A DNA stretch of 64,000 bases from Thermatribacter sp048814795 (GTDB taxonomy: Bacteria; Atribacterota; Atribacteria; Atribacterales; Thermatribacteraceae), in the NCBI GenBank assembly GCA_048814795.1, contig CP184673.1:620001-684000 (forward strand), written 5' to 3'. The first letter of the stretch is position 1; each line of letters begins with the position of its first letter. Under the pieces are notes generated by a model that saw nothing but the letters and a program-made list of their open reading frames with translations, was not told where the DNA came from and searched no databases. This document shows positions 17,790 to 25,714 of this stretch, in pieces. Both the position numbers and the translations under genes were made by a program.

Positions 17790-17884
17790 ATAGTAGGTTT
17801 AGTTTCACTCTCAGTTCTTGGAAAAATATACTTCAAAAGGTTCTTGTAAATCATTGGATCGATTTATAAGAAAAGGAGGATTGG

Positions 17885-19267
17885 ATGATGAGAAAAGGAA
17901 TATTGGTACTTTTGACAGTTTTTGTGATATTTGCACTGGCGACGGTTGCCTTTGCCCAAGAAAAAGTTACTTTGAGGATTTTGGGTATTGGTGGTTGGTA
18001 CCCCAGTGAATTAGCGGTTAAGCTTGCTCCACTTTTCAACGAGTATGCCGAGAAAAATCTTGGTTACAGCGTTGACATTAAAGCAGACTTTGCTCCATTT
18101 ACCTCGTTATACGAAAAGGCAGCTTCGGCATTTGCTGCGCATTCGGACCAGTATGATATTGTTATTTCTGATAGCCAGTGGCTTGGTGCTTTTGCAACAG
18201 GTGGTCATATTGTTAAGTTGAACGATATTATTAGTTCCGACCCGCAACTTAAAAAAGCAGTGGAGAATATGTATCCGGAACATCGCGCTGCTTACATGAC
18301 CTATCCTGATGGAAGTGACAACTATTGGGGTTTACCTCAGGAAGGCGATGACTTGGTTCTCTACGTTAGGAAAGACCTTCTTGAAGATCCCGAAGAAAGA
18401 GCTAATTTCAAAGCTAAATACGGTTTTGATTTGCCTCAAACATATGAAGATTTTATCGACATGGATTGGGAAACCTACGAAAAGATACTTGAATTCTTTA
18501 CACGTCCTGAAGAGAACTTTTACGGCTTTGCAGCAGAATATGCGAAGGAGTATGACTTTATTTCAGACCACGTGATGTCTTTTATATGGACCTGGGGTGG
18601 GGATATTATTAATTGGGAAACTTATGAAGTAGATGGCTATATGAATTCTCCTCAGGCAATAGAGGCTCTTGAATATTATGTGAGTCTCTTGCGGTATCAA
18701 CCACCTGGAGCTGTAACATACGGAATAGACCAGTGCATTAATGCTATGGCTCAGGGCCAAGTTTTCTCGACTCTCACCTGGGCAGCAGTTGGAGCCCCTA
18801 TTTTTGATCCTTCGCTTTCTAAAGTAGCTGATAAGGTGATGGTAGTGGTGCCACCTGGAAAGCGCGATGAGAATGGCAATTTGAGAAGAGTATACTGCCT
18901 GGGAGGCCAGCCTTGGGTGGTAAGTAACTATTCGAAGCACAAGAAAGAAGCCTTTGATTTTCTGAGATGGTGGTATTCTGAAGAGGCGCAGTGGGCATTT
19001 GCAAAAGAGGGTGGCAACCCTGTCATACGCACCATTATTGACACAGAAGAATTTAAAAATCTTAATCCCTGGAACAGAGCTTATGTTGACATGATACCTG
19101 GTGGTAGAGATTTCTGGCATTTGCCTTGCTACGCTGAGCTATTACTCGTGCAACAGGAAGAATGGACGGCTTATGCTTCAGGACAAATCAAATCTGCAAA
19201 AGAAGCAATGGATAACATTGTGCGCAGACAAGAAGCAATCCTTCGAGAGTGGGGCTTCTTAGATTAA
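17885..19267 (+). CDS. ABC solute-binding protein of system C (CUT1)
   Basis: 460-residue family 1 binding protein. A signal peptide (residues 1-24, VAFA before QEK) is followed directly by a first beta strand, KVTLRILGIGGW. It has typical binding-protein segments (YDIVISDSQWLG, YWGLPQEGDD, SPQAIEALEYYV, PWVVSNYSKHKKEAFDFLRWW). Two adjacent ATGs (17885, 17888) follow AAGGAGG. It belongs with the two permeases, small membrane protein and two ATPases downstream. An 18-bp perfect hairpin follows. The ligand is unknown. Confidence 0.92.
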   Translation: MMRKGILVLLTVFVIFALATVAFAQEKVTLRILGIGGWYPSELAVKLAPLFNEYAEKNLGYSVDIKADFAPFTSLYEKAASAFAAHSDQYDIVISDSQWLGAFATGGHIVKLNDIISSDPQLKKAVENMYPEHRAAYMTYPDGSDNYWGLPQEGDDLVLYVRKDLLEDPEERANFKAKYGFDLPQTYEDFIDMDWETYEKILEFFTRPEENFYGFAAEYAKEYDFISDHVMSFIWTWGGDIINWETYEVDGYMNSPQAIEALEYYVSLLRYQPPGAVTYGIDQCINAMAQGQVFSTLTWAAVGAPIFDPSLSKVADKVMVVVPPGKRDENGNLRRVYCLGGQPWVVSNYSKHKKEAFDFLRWWYSEEAQWAFAKEGGNPVIRTIIDTEEFKNLNPWNRAYVDMIPGGRDFWHLPCYAELLLVQQEEWTAYASGQIKSAKEAMDNIVRRQEAILREWGFLD

Positions 19268-19332
19268 GTGTAAAATCTGTGGTTGGTTTAAATAATGCTC
19301 TGAATTTAATTGATATGGCATACTGAAAGCTG

Positions 19333-19372
19333 CAGACATATCAGCCCTGATGTATCAGGGCTGATATGTCTG
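19333..19372 (+). other. Perfect hairpin after the system C binding-protein gene
   Basis: 18 paired bases (19333-19350 with 19355-19372) and a TGTA loop, no U-tract. The core CCTGATGTATCAGG (19346-19359) recurs in the nrdD-nrdG hairpin at 39780. It has the same position relative to genes as the system B hairpin and the same likely role in differential expression. Confidence 0.8.
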
Positions 19373-19392
19373 ATGAATGGAGGATTATAAGA

Positions 19393-20274
19393 GTGATGAG
19401 AGAAGATTACCTTTCAAAGTGGAAATGGAAGTTTTTGTTGCCAGTACTCGTTTTTATGCTGGTTTGGAACTTATTCCCTCTTTTGTGGGTGCTCGGCCTT
19501 AGCTTTTATAAACTTAACCTTGTTTCTGGTATGCCTCCCAGGTACATTTTCCTTAACAATTACAAATCTCTGCTGAATGATCCTTATTTTTGGGACCGCT
19601 TTAGCTTGACCTTCCGTTATGTTTTGCTTGCTGTTTTGTTAGAAGTAATAGTTGGTTTTGGACTGGGATTTTTGTTTAATAGTCAAGATGTTAGAGGCAA
19701 AAAGATAATGCTTCCTATTATTTTTGCTCCCATGATGATTGCTCCAGTTGCTTCAGGTGTTTTTTTTCGTTTCATGTACGATCCCCATTGGGGCATTATT
19801 AACCATTTTTTGAGGCAGTTTTTTGGGGTAACCATACAGTTTTTAGAAGACGCACGCTGGGCCTTTCCGGCTGTGTTGGCTGTTGATGTTTGGATGTGGT
19901 CTCCTTTTATGGCTCTCATGTGTCTTGCAGGTTTACAGGCTGTTCCACAGCATCTTTTGGAAGCAGCTGAAATTGATCAACTATCCTGGTTCCGTAAGTT
20001 ACGCTATGTTGTTTTGCCTTCTATTCGTCCTGTTTTTATGCTGGGCGTTCTTTTGCGGACTATTGATGCCTTTAAAACTTTTGATACTGTCTTCGTTATG
20101 ACAGGAGGAGGTCCTGGTAACTCTACTGAGTTGCTTAGCATGTCTCTTTATCGCATTGCCTTTATATTTTTCAACACTGGAAAAGCCTCGAGCCTGGCTA
20201 TTACCATGCTTTTCATAGCTATAGCCTTTACAAGCATATATCTTATGTTGATTCCCAAGTCCGAGAAGGAGTGA
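19393..20274 (+). CDS. CUT1 ABC permease, first subunit of system C
   Basis: MalF-like permease of about 293 residues with six membrane segments. The EAA loop reads EAAEIDQLSWFRKLRYVVLP, with the usual Gly replaced by Gln. An ATG at 19366 lies inside the hairpin arm; GTG 19393 (or ATG 19396) follows GGAGG at 19379 with good spacing. It pairs with the next permease. Confidence 0.9.
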   Translation: MMREDYLSKWKWKFLLPVLVFMLVWNLFPLLWVLGLSFYKLNLVSGMPPRYIFLNNYKSLLNDPYFWDRFSLTFRYVLLAVLLEVIVGFGLGFLFNSQDVRGKKIMLPIIFAPMMIAPVASGVFFRFMYDPHWGIINHFLRQFFGVTIQFLEDARWAFPAVLAVDVWMWSPFMALMCLAGLQAVPQHLLEAAEIDQLSWFRKLRYVVLPSIRPVFMLGVLLRTIDAFKTFDTVFVMTGGGPGNSTELLSMSLYRIAFIFFNTGKASSLAITMLFIAIAFTSIYLMLIPKSEKE

Positions 20275-20279
20275 TTTGA

Positions 20280-21128
20280 TTGGACCTTTACAAGCTTAGA
20301 GAAAGCAAAAGAAAAAGACGGGTTGCGATCTTGACCGCGGTTGCGGGGTTTATAACATTTTTGTATGCTTTTCCTACCCTTTGGTTGATTTTAACCTCTT
20401 TCAAAAAGAGGACAGACATTTTTGCGGTGCCTCCAAAACTGTTGTTCAGTCCCACCATTGAAAATTATTTGTATGCTGTTCAACGCGGACATTTCTGGCG
20501 AACTCTTTTCAATAGCGCCTTTATTTCCTTTAGCAGCGTTTTGCTTGCTATGGTGCTTACTGTTTTTGCGGCTTATGCAGTTTCCAGGATCAAGTTTAAG
20601 GGTTCGGGTTTTGTCATGTTTTTAATCCTTTCTTTTAGGATGATGCCTGCTGCTGTGGTGGTCATTCCAATGTTTCTTTTTTACAGAATGCTGGGTTTGA
20701 TTAATACCTATCCAGGGATGATACTTCTTTATACCGCTTTCAGCGTACCCTTTTCCATGTGGATGCTTAAGAGCTTTATGGACGAAATTCCACGACATTT
20801 TGATGATGCTGCGTTTGGAGATGGGGCCTCAGTACCCAGAACCATTTTTGACATCATCCTTCCTCAGCTCGGTCCGGCTCTGGTAAGTGTGTTGCTGTTC
20901 AACATTATCTTTGTTTGGAATGAATTCCTTTTTGCTTATATCCTTACTGGCATTGAAACCAAAACGATTCCAGCGCAAATTGCAACAGGAATATATACTG
21001 ACAAGGGAGTCGATTGGGAATACGTGAGTTCCCTTTCAGTAATTTTTGTTGCTCCTATTCTGGTGATTATCTTCTGGTTACAGAAACATTTAATTCGTGG
21101 TTTGACTTTTGGGACCATTAAAAGATAG
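20280..21128 (+). CDS. CUT1 ABC permease, second subunit of system C
   Basis: MalG-like permease, 282 residues, starting at TTG 20280 eight bases after GAAGGAG. It has the subunit-typical SFKKRTDIFAVPPKLLFSPT, the coupling loop DDAAFGDGASVPRTIFDIILP and the C-terminus RGLTFGTIKR, similar to RGLTFGAVKG of systems A and B. It forms the channel with the preceding subunit. Confidence 0.92.
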   Translation: MDLYKLRESKRKRRVAILTAVAGFITFLYAFPTLWLILTSFKKRTDIFAVPPKLLFSPTIENYLYAVQRGHFWRTLFNSAFISFSSVLLAMVLTVFAAYAVSRIKFKGSGFVMFLILSFRMMPAAVVVIPMFLFYRMLGLINTYPGMILLYTAFSVPFSMWMLKSFMDEIPRHFDDAAFGDGASVPRTIFDIILPQLGPALVSVLLFNIIFVWNEFLFAYILTGIETKTIPAQIATGIYTDKGVDWEYVSSLSVIFVAPILVIIFWLQKHLIRGLTFGTIKR

Positions 21129-21142
21129 GAGTGAATGGCATC

Positions 21143-21421
21143 ATGACCGGTCTTAGACCTTATCTGTTAGTTATTCCTATCTCTATAGCTTTAATAGTTG
21201 TGGGTATAGTTTTGTGCACTCAGACTCTCTCTTTTAGAGGATATCAAATAGGATATGTTACCCTAATGTTAGGGGCTATACTACAGATCATCATGGGACA
21301 ACTTGATCCCAAAAGCAATTGGTTGCAAGCTTTGCGGCTTTTTGTAATTGGCGCGGGTATATTTTTGGGCATAGTTTTTTTGAGTATTTATTTGGTGCCT
21401 TATCTTTATAAACTACTGTAA
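21143..21421 (+). CDS. Small membrane protein of ABC importer C, unknown family
   Basis: 92 residues with three probable membrane segments (about residues 5-25, 34-52 and 64-88) joined by short loops (QTLSFRGYQIG, GQLDPKSN). I do not recognise a family. It lies in the same slot as the DUF2160-like protein of system A, between permease and ATPase genes, but lacks the GDRLFI-WLG motif. A GTG at 21131 is in frame without spacing from its GGA; ATG 21143 is preferred. The tight packing (16 bases to the next ATG) suggests an accessory importer subunit. Confidence 0.65.
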   Translation: MTGLRPYLLVIPISIALIVVGIVLCTQTLSFRGYQIGYVTLMLGAILQIIMGQLDPKSNWLQALRLFVIGAGIFLGIVFLSIYLVPYLYKLL

Positions 21422-21437
21422 GAAGGAGAGCAAGGCA

Positions 21438-22547
21438 ATGGACATCTACATAGAAGGAGTCTCTAAAAAATTTGGAGATAATTTAGCTCTTGATAATGTT
21501 AGTTTGAAATTTAGCGATAAAACCTTTACTTGCGTTTATGGTATTCCTGGTTCCGGCAAGACTACCCTTTTGAGAGTAATAGCTGGTTTGGATTTTCCAG
21601 ATGCTGGTCTTGTTCGTTTTGGCGATCAAGATGTTTCATTGGTGCCTCCTATGCGAAGGAGCGTTTCCTATATAGCCCAGGAATTCGCTCTTTATCCTCA
21701 TTTTACGGTTTTTAAAAACATATCCTATCCTCTAAAGCTAAAAAAGATTCAGAGAGAAGAAATTGAAAGAAAAGTTTTGGAGGTAGCGAAGTTATTAAAA
21801 ATAGACCATCTGTTGGATAGAATGCCTACCCAACTTTCTGGTGGAGAACAACAGAGAGTGGCTATAGCCAGGGGTTTGGTTAGACAAGCTGATGTTTATT
21901 TGTTTGATGAACCATTAACTAACCTTGATTATAAGATCAGAGAAGATATGCGTTCTGAATTCCGCAGATTTCAAAAAGAGTTAGGGCAGACCATAGTTTA
22001 TGCTACTGGAGATCCTCTTGAAGCTCTTGCAATATCTGAAAATGTAGTAATCATGAAGAATGGAAGAATAGTTGAGACCGGCAAAACGAAGGAAATTTAT
22101 TTGCAACCATCAAAGCAGTATACTTTAGAAGTTTTTGGGTCTCCCAAGGCCAACCTTTTTAAAGGTGTTATTGAAAAAAACTTTTTTGTTTGTCCTCTCT
22201 TTTCAGTTAAATGTGGTTTTGATGTTTCTAACATGGAAGGTGCAAAAGTTGTTGCTGGTGTGCGTCCTGAGAACTTTATTTTGCTTTCTTCTGCTGGGAA
22301 AGATAGCATTCAGCTAGATGGCAAGGTAGCTTTTCGTGGGAAAGTTTTCTTAAATGACATAATTGGCTCAGAAAATGTTATTTTTGTTCTTACGGAAAAT
22401 TCAGGGGAGCCAGTCAGGATACTTGCACCAAGAGATTTGAGATTAGAAATTGATTCGGAGGTTTATGTAGGTTGTGATCCTGAGAACGTTTTATTCTATT
22501 ACAACGGGGAATTTGTGGGGAGAGGAGCTTCCAATGGCCAAAGTTGA
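21438..22547 (+). CDS. ABC importer ATPase, first subunit of system C (H-loop His missing)
   Basis: MalK-like ATPase, 369 residues. Walker A GIPGSGKT (35-42), a normal Q-loop Gln81 (IAQEFALYP), signature LSGGEQQR and Walker B VYLFDEP are seen. The H-loop reads YATGDP, so the catalytic His is Gly191 (codon GGA at 22008-22010). Its signature is intact, while the partner's signature is degenerate. The composite site using this subunit's Walker motifs therefore has both defects and the other site is canonical. ATG 21438 follows AAGGAGAG. It overlaps the next gene. Confidence 0.9.
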   Translation: MDIYIEGVSKKFGDNLALDNVSLKFSDKTFTCVYGIPGSGKTTLLRVIAGLDFPDAGLVRFGDQDVSLVPPMRRSVSYIAQEFALYPHFTVFKNISYPLKLKKIQREEIERKVLEVAKLLKIDHLLDRMPTQLSGGEQQRVAIARGLVRQADVYLFDEPLTNLDYKIREDMRSEFRRFQKELGQTIVYATGDPLEALAISENVVIMKNGRIVETGKTKEIYLQPSKQYTLEVFGSPKANLFKGVIEKNFFVCPLFSVKCGFDVSNMEGAKVVAGVRPENFILLSSAGKDSIQLDGKVAFRGKVFLNDIIGSENVIFVLTENSGEPVRILAPRDLRLEIDSEVYVGCDPENVLFYYNGEFVGRGASNGQS

Positions 22548-23637
22548 ATTAAGAGGGATAACTAAGGTTTTTAATAAAAGCGTTGAAGCTGTTAAGGAAA
22601 TGAATATGCTTATCGAAGACAAGAAAGTAGTTTGTCTTTTGGGGCCTTCAGGGTGTGGGAAAACTACTACTATGCGCATGATAGCCGGTTTGGAAACTCC
22701 CACAAAGGGCAAAATATTTTTTAATGATCAGGATGTTACTTTTTTATCAGCAAGCGAGCGCGACGTAGCTATGGTTTTTCAGTTTCCTACGGTTTATCCT
22801 AATTTGTCCGTATGGGATAATTTGGCTTTGCCTCTTAGGGGTAAGAAAGAATTTACTGAAGATACAATAAAGAATAAAATTAGCGAAGTTTTGGAGAGTT
22901 TGCATTTTCCTGCTGATGTGGTACACAAAAAGGCTGGACTTTTGGGGCCAGGCTTGCGTCAAAAACTAGCTATTGGAAGGGCTGTAATACGCAGTCCAAA
23001 GGTTTTTTTGTTTGACGAGCCGCTTTCTCATCTTGATGCAACAACTAGGTCTGAATTGATGGGGTTAATTAAACACCTTTCCCGTGATGTGGGACAAACT
23101 TTTGTGTACGTTACTCATGACCAATCAGAGGCCATGAGTTTAGCCGATTACATAGCAGTTATGAAAGACGGAAGGTTGTTGCAGTATGACGATCCAGATA
23201 CGATATATGAATGGCCGAAGGATACTTTTGTGGGGTGGTTTTTGGGCAATCCTGGCATGAATTATATAAGGTGTGTCTTAGAGGAAGAGAAGGGTGTTTT
23301 GTGGGCAGTGTTTGGAGAAAACAAGGTTGATGTTTCTGGGTTTAGAAAGCAACTTGCTAATGTTGGATCAAAGGAAATTGTCTTGGGTATAAGACCTGAG
23401 TATCTTCGTCTTGTTGATGCTTCACACAATGGCTCCGTAAAGGGTCTGTGCAAGCTTGTGGAGTTTGTTGGTGGAAGAGTGATTATTCATGTTGATTTGG
23501 GAGGTGTGACAGTAAGGGTTAAAGAATACCCGCAAAATGAACCTCCAGAAGATACGGTGGTTAATCTCCGTTTGCCAAGTGATAAACTGCGTTTTTTTAA
23601 TCCCGATGGTCGTGCGATTGGTGTTGATTTTGCTTGA
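22534..23637 (+). CDS. ABC importer ATPase, second subunit of system C (degenerate signature)
   Basis: MalK-like ATPase, 367 residues. Walker A GPSGCGKT, Q-loop Gln (MVFQFPTVYP), Walker B VFLFDEP and H-loop VTHDQ are intact. In place of LSGGQ the signature region reads LGPGL (about residues 137-141, 22942-22956), so the Ser, a Gly and the Gln are lost. ATG 22534 follows GGGGAGAGGAG and lies inside the previous gene's end. The C-terminal regulatory domain is present. A terminator follows. Confidence 0.9.
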   Translation: MAKVELRGITKVFNKSVEAVKEMNMLIEDKKVVCLLGPSGCGKTTTMRMIAGLETPTKGKIFFNDQDVTFLSASERDVAMVFQFPTVYPNLSVWDNLALPLRGKKEFTEDTIKNKISEVLESLHFPADVVHKKAGLLGPGLRQKLAIGRAVIRSPKVFLFDEPLSHLDATTRSELMGLIKHLSRDVGQTFVYVTHDQSEAMSLADYIAVMKDGRLLQYDDPDTIYEWPKDTFVGWFLGNPGMNYIRCVLEEEKGVLWAVFGENKVDVSGFRKQLANVGSKEIVLGIRPEYLRLVDASHNGSVKGLCKLVEFVGGRVIIHVDLGGVTVRVKEYPQNEPPEDTVVNLRLPSDKLRFFNPDGRAIGVDFA

Positions 23638-23678
23638 TTATAGTATCCTTTCCTGACATTGGACAATAGTAAGAAGTG

Positions 23679-23709
23679 AGGGTGCCCCAAAAGGCATCCT
23701 TTTCTTTTT
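23679..23709 (+). terminator. Rho-independent terminator after system C
   Basis: AGGGTGCC paired with GGCATCCT (one G-T wobble) around CAAAA-type loop bases, followed by TTTTCTTTTT. It ends the system C unit. Confidence 0.8.
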
Positions 23710-23732
23710 GAAATATTTTTCGAGGGAGAAAA

Positions 23733-24395
23733 TTGGGAATTGGGGAAAAAACTTTGAGAGTTTCTGCTTCGCTTTTATCCTGTGATACAGCATATCTGGG
23801 TGAAACGGTGATTCAACTCGAGAAAGCAGGAGTAGATTCCATTCACCTGGACATTATGGATGGCCACTACGTTGAGAATTTCGCTTTTTCTCCCAAGACG
23901 GTCCAGGATTTGAGTAGGTTGACTTCGCTACCCCTTGAGGTACATCTTGAAATCTATCACCCCGAACGCTATATTGCTACTTTTGCGGAAGCGGGAGCTG
24001 ATTTGATGATAGTTCAACTCGACACCTGCAAGCATCCTATACGTATTTTAGATACGATACATGAGTATGGCAAAAAAGCTGGGGTTGCCATTAATCCCAC
24101 CGATGGGCTTGAACGGGTTAAGTATTTTGTCGAGCACATCGATTATTTGCTTTTGATGAGTGTTGAGCCAGGTTTCGGTGGCCAAAGATTTGAGGAATCG
24201 GTTATAAAAAAGGTTAGATTGGCAAAAGCATTGCTTGAAGAATGTGGAAACGTAGTTCCCATAGGGATGGATGGTGGTGTGAGCTTCGAAAACATCGCCT
24301 TGATAAAAAAGGCTGGTGTGGAAGTGGCTGTGGTGGGAACTGCTTTGTTTTCTCAAGAATCCCTATTCGAAGCTGTTGCCAGGTTTAAAAATTAA
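23733..24395 (+). CDS. Ribulose-phosphate 3-epimerase family protein
   Basis: 220-residue TIM barrel of the Rpe/AlsE family. Seen: SASLLSCD at strand 1, the metal-site strand HLDIMDGHYVENFAF, EVHLEI, MSVEPGFGGQRFE and the phosphate-binding GMDGGVS and VVGTALF. It interconverts ketose-5-phosphates (ribulose and xylulose) or, if AlsE-like, allulose and fructose 6-phosphate. TTG 23733 follows GAGGGAG. Only 24 bases separate it from the terminator, so it may depend on read-through. With kinases and AraD nearby it feeds ketopentose phosphates into the pentose-phosphate pool. Confidence 0.87.
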   Translation: MGIGEKTLRVSASLLSCDTAYLGETVIQLEKAGVDSIHLDIMDGHYVENFAFSPKTVQDLSRLTSLPLEVHLEIYHPERYIATFAEAGADLMIVQLDTCKHPIRILDTIHEYGKKAGVAINPTDGLERVKYFVEHIDYLLLMSVEPGFGGQRFEESVIKKVRLAKALLEECGNVVPIGMDGGVSFENIALIKKAGVEVAVVGTALFSQESLFEAVARFKN

Positions 24396-24432
24396 GTTCG
24401 GATTTATGCGGAGGTGACAATTGCGTTTTTGA

Positions 24433-24462
24433 TTGACAGGGCAAAAATTATTCTGTTAAAAT
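24433..24462 (+). promoter_or_regulatory. Promoter of system D
   Basis: TTGACA (24433-24438), 18-base spacer, TAAAAT (24457-24462). A 170-base leader follows, containing the orphan ribosome site at 24500. Confidence 0.65.
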
Positions 24463-24499
24463 GAACAAAGTTTTTTAAACAAAATTTCATTAAACATGA

Positions 24500-24510
24500 G
24501 AAAGGAGGTG
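24500..24510 (+). promoter_or_regulatory. Orphan Shine-Dalgarno in the system D leader
   Basis: GAAAGGAGGTG, 124-134 bases before the binding-protein ATG and with no start codon at usable spacing. The real start has its own GAGGAGG at 24621. It matches the system C element. Confidence 0.5.
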
Positions 24511-24633
24511 GATCGGCGGGAAGGAGCAGTAGGAATTGTTTCATCTCGATTTAAGAAAGCTTTGTCGGGAGATAGTTTCGTTTTCTGTCTCAGAGTTAGT
24601 GACTACAGAACAAATTTAGTGAGGAGGTTGTAT

Positions 24634-25614
24634 ATGAAGAAGCTAACCCTGTTCTTGATGGTAGTTTTGCTGGTAGCTATTCTGGTTGTTCCGGCGATGG
24701 CCAAAAAGTACACCATTGCCACCGTAGTAAAGGTCGATGGTATTGCCTGGTTTGAGCGGATGCGAGAAGGTGTTAAAAAATTTGCTGAGGACACCGGTCA
24801 CGAAGCTTTCCTGGTAGGTCCTCCCCGTGCTGATGCCGCCCTGCAGGTTCAAATCATTGAAGACCTCATTGCTCAGGGAGTAGACGCCATCTGTGTAGTT
24901 CCCTTCTCTCCTGAAGCCGTGGAGCCAGTTTTAAAGAGAGCTATGGACGAGGGTATCGTGGTTATTACCCATGAAGCATCCAACATTCAGAATGCTCACT
25001 GGGACCTTGAAGCTTTCGATAACTACGCCTTTGGGGCCAAACTGATGGACATACTGGCCGGCTATATGGGCGAAGAGGGAGAATATGCCACCATGGTGGG
25101 TAGCCTTACTTCCAAGACCCACATGGAATGGATTACCGGGAGTGTAAATCGCCAGAAAGAAAAATACCCCAAAATGAAGCTGGTAACTGAAACACCCCTT
25201 GAGGATTACGACGATCAGACCCGTGCTTATGAGAACATGAAAGAATTACTGCGTACCTATCCTAACTTGCGTGGCGTAAGAACTGCAGCTTCGACCGCAG
25301 CTCCTGGTTGTGGCTTGGCGGTTGAAGAGGCCGGTTTGCAGGATCAGATTGCAGTAGTTGGTCCCAGCCTGGTGTCCCTCTGCGGGCAGTATCTGGAAAG
25401 TGGAGCCGTCAAAGCTATTGGTTTCTGGGATCCAGCCGATGCTGGATATGCCATGAACAAGCTGGCAGTTATGGTTTTGGAAGGTCAGGAAGTCACTGAC
25501 GGTATGGACCTGGGAGTTCCTGGTTACAACAATCTTCGTATGGATGGACGTGTTTTGTACGGAGAAGCCTGGGTTTTTGTAACCAAAGACAATATGGATC
25601 AGTATGACTTTTAG
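24634..25614 (+). CDS. CUT2 sugar-binding protein of system D (RbsB/LsrB-like)
   Basis: 326-residue periplasmic-binding-protein I-type protein. Signal peptide residues 1-23 (VVPAMA before KKY). Typical segments follow: VDGIAWFERMREGVKKFA, DLIAQGVDAICVVPFSPEAVEPVLKRAMDEGIVVITHEA and the late GVPGYNN. It resembles the rhamnose or autoinducer-2 binding proteins (RhaS/LsrB) more than RbsB. A longer frame from 24496 is open, but ATG 24634 after GAGGAGG supplies the signal peptide. It heads an operon with one double ATPase and two permeases. The ligand is uncertain; a pentose or pentitol-related sugar is suggested by the next operon. Confidence 0.9.
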   Translation: MKKLTLFLMVVLLVAILVVPAMAKKYTIATVVKVDGIAWFERMREGVKKFAEDTGHEAFLVGPPRADAALQVQIIEDLIAQGVDAICVVPFSPEAVEPVLKRAMDEGIVVITHEASNIQNAHWDLEAFDNYAFGAKLMDILAGYMGEEGEYATMVGSLTSKTHMEWITGSVNRQKEKYPKMKLVTETPLEDYDDQTRAYENMKELLRTYPNLRGVRTAASTAAPGCGLAVEEAGLQDQIAVVGPSLVSLCGQYLESGAVKAIGFWDPADAGYAMNKLAVMVLEGQEVTDGMDLGVPGYNNLRMDGRVLYGEAWVFVTKDNMDQYDF

Positions 25615-25629
25615 TTGTGGTCGCTTATC

Positions 25630-25660
25630 AGGGATTGGCGGCATTTTGCCGCCAATCCCT
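25630..25660 (+). other. Perfect hairpin after the system D binding-protein gene
   Basis: 14 paired bases (25630-25643 with 25647-25660) and a TTT loop; the downstream bases ACTTAATCTTTA are not a U-tract. This is the third binding-protein gene in the window with this arrangement. Confidence 0.8.
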
Positions 25661-25714
25661 ACTTAATCTTTAGGTTTGGAAAAGCTTGATTTGCATGAAG
25701 GGAGCCTTAGGATC

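Noticed and set aside
17818..18009. 63-codon open frame overlapping the system C binding-protein start
   Set aside because: It starts at TTG without a ribosome site and overlaps the real signal peptide in another frame.
19366..19392. ATG 19366 as start of the system C permease
   Set aside because: It is in the right arm of the hairpin; GGAGG at 19379 serves GTG 19393 or ATG 19396.
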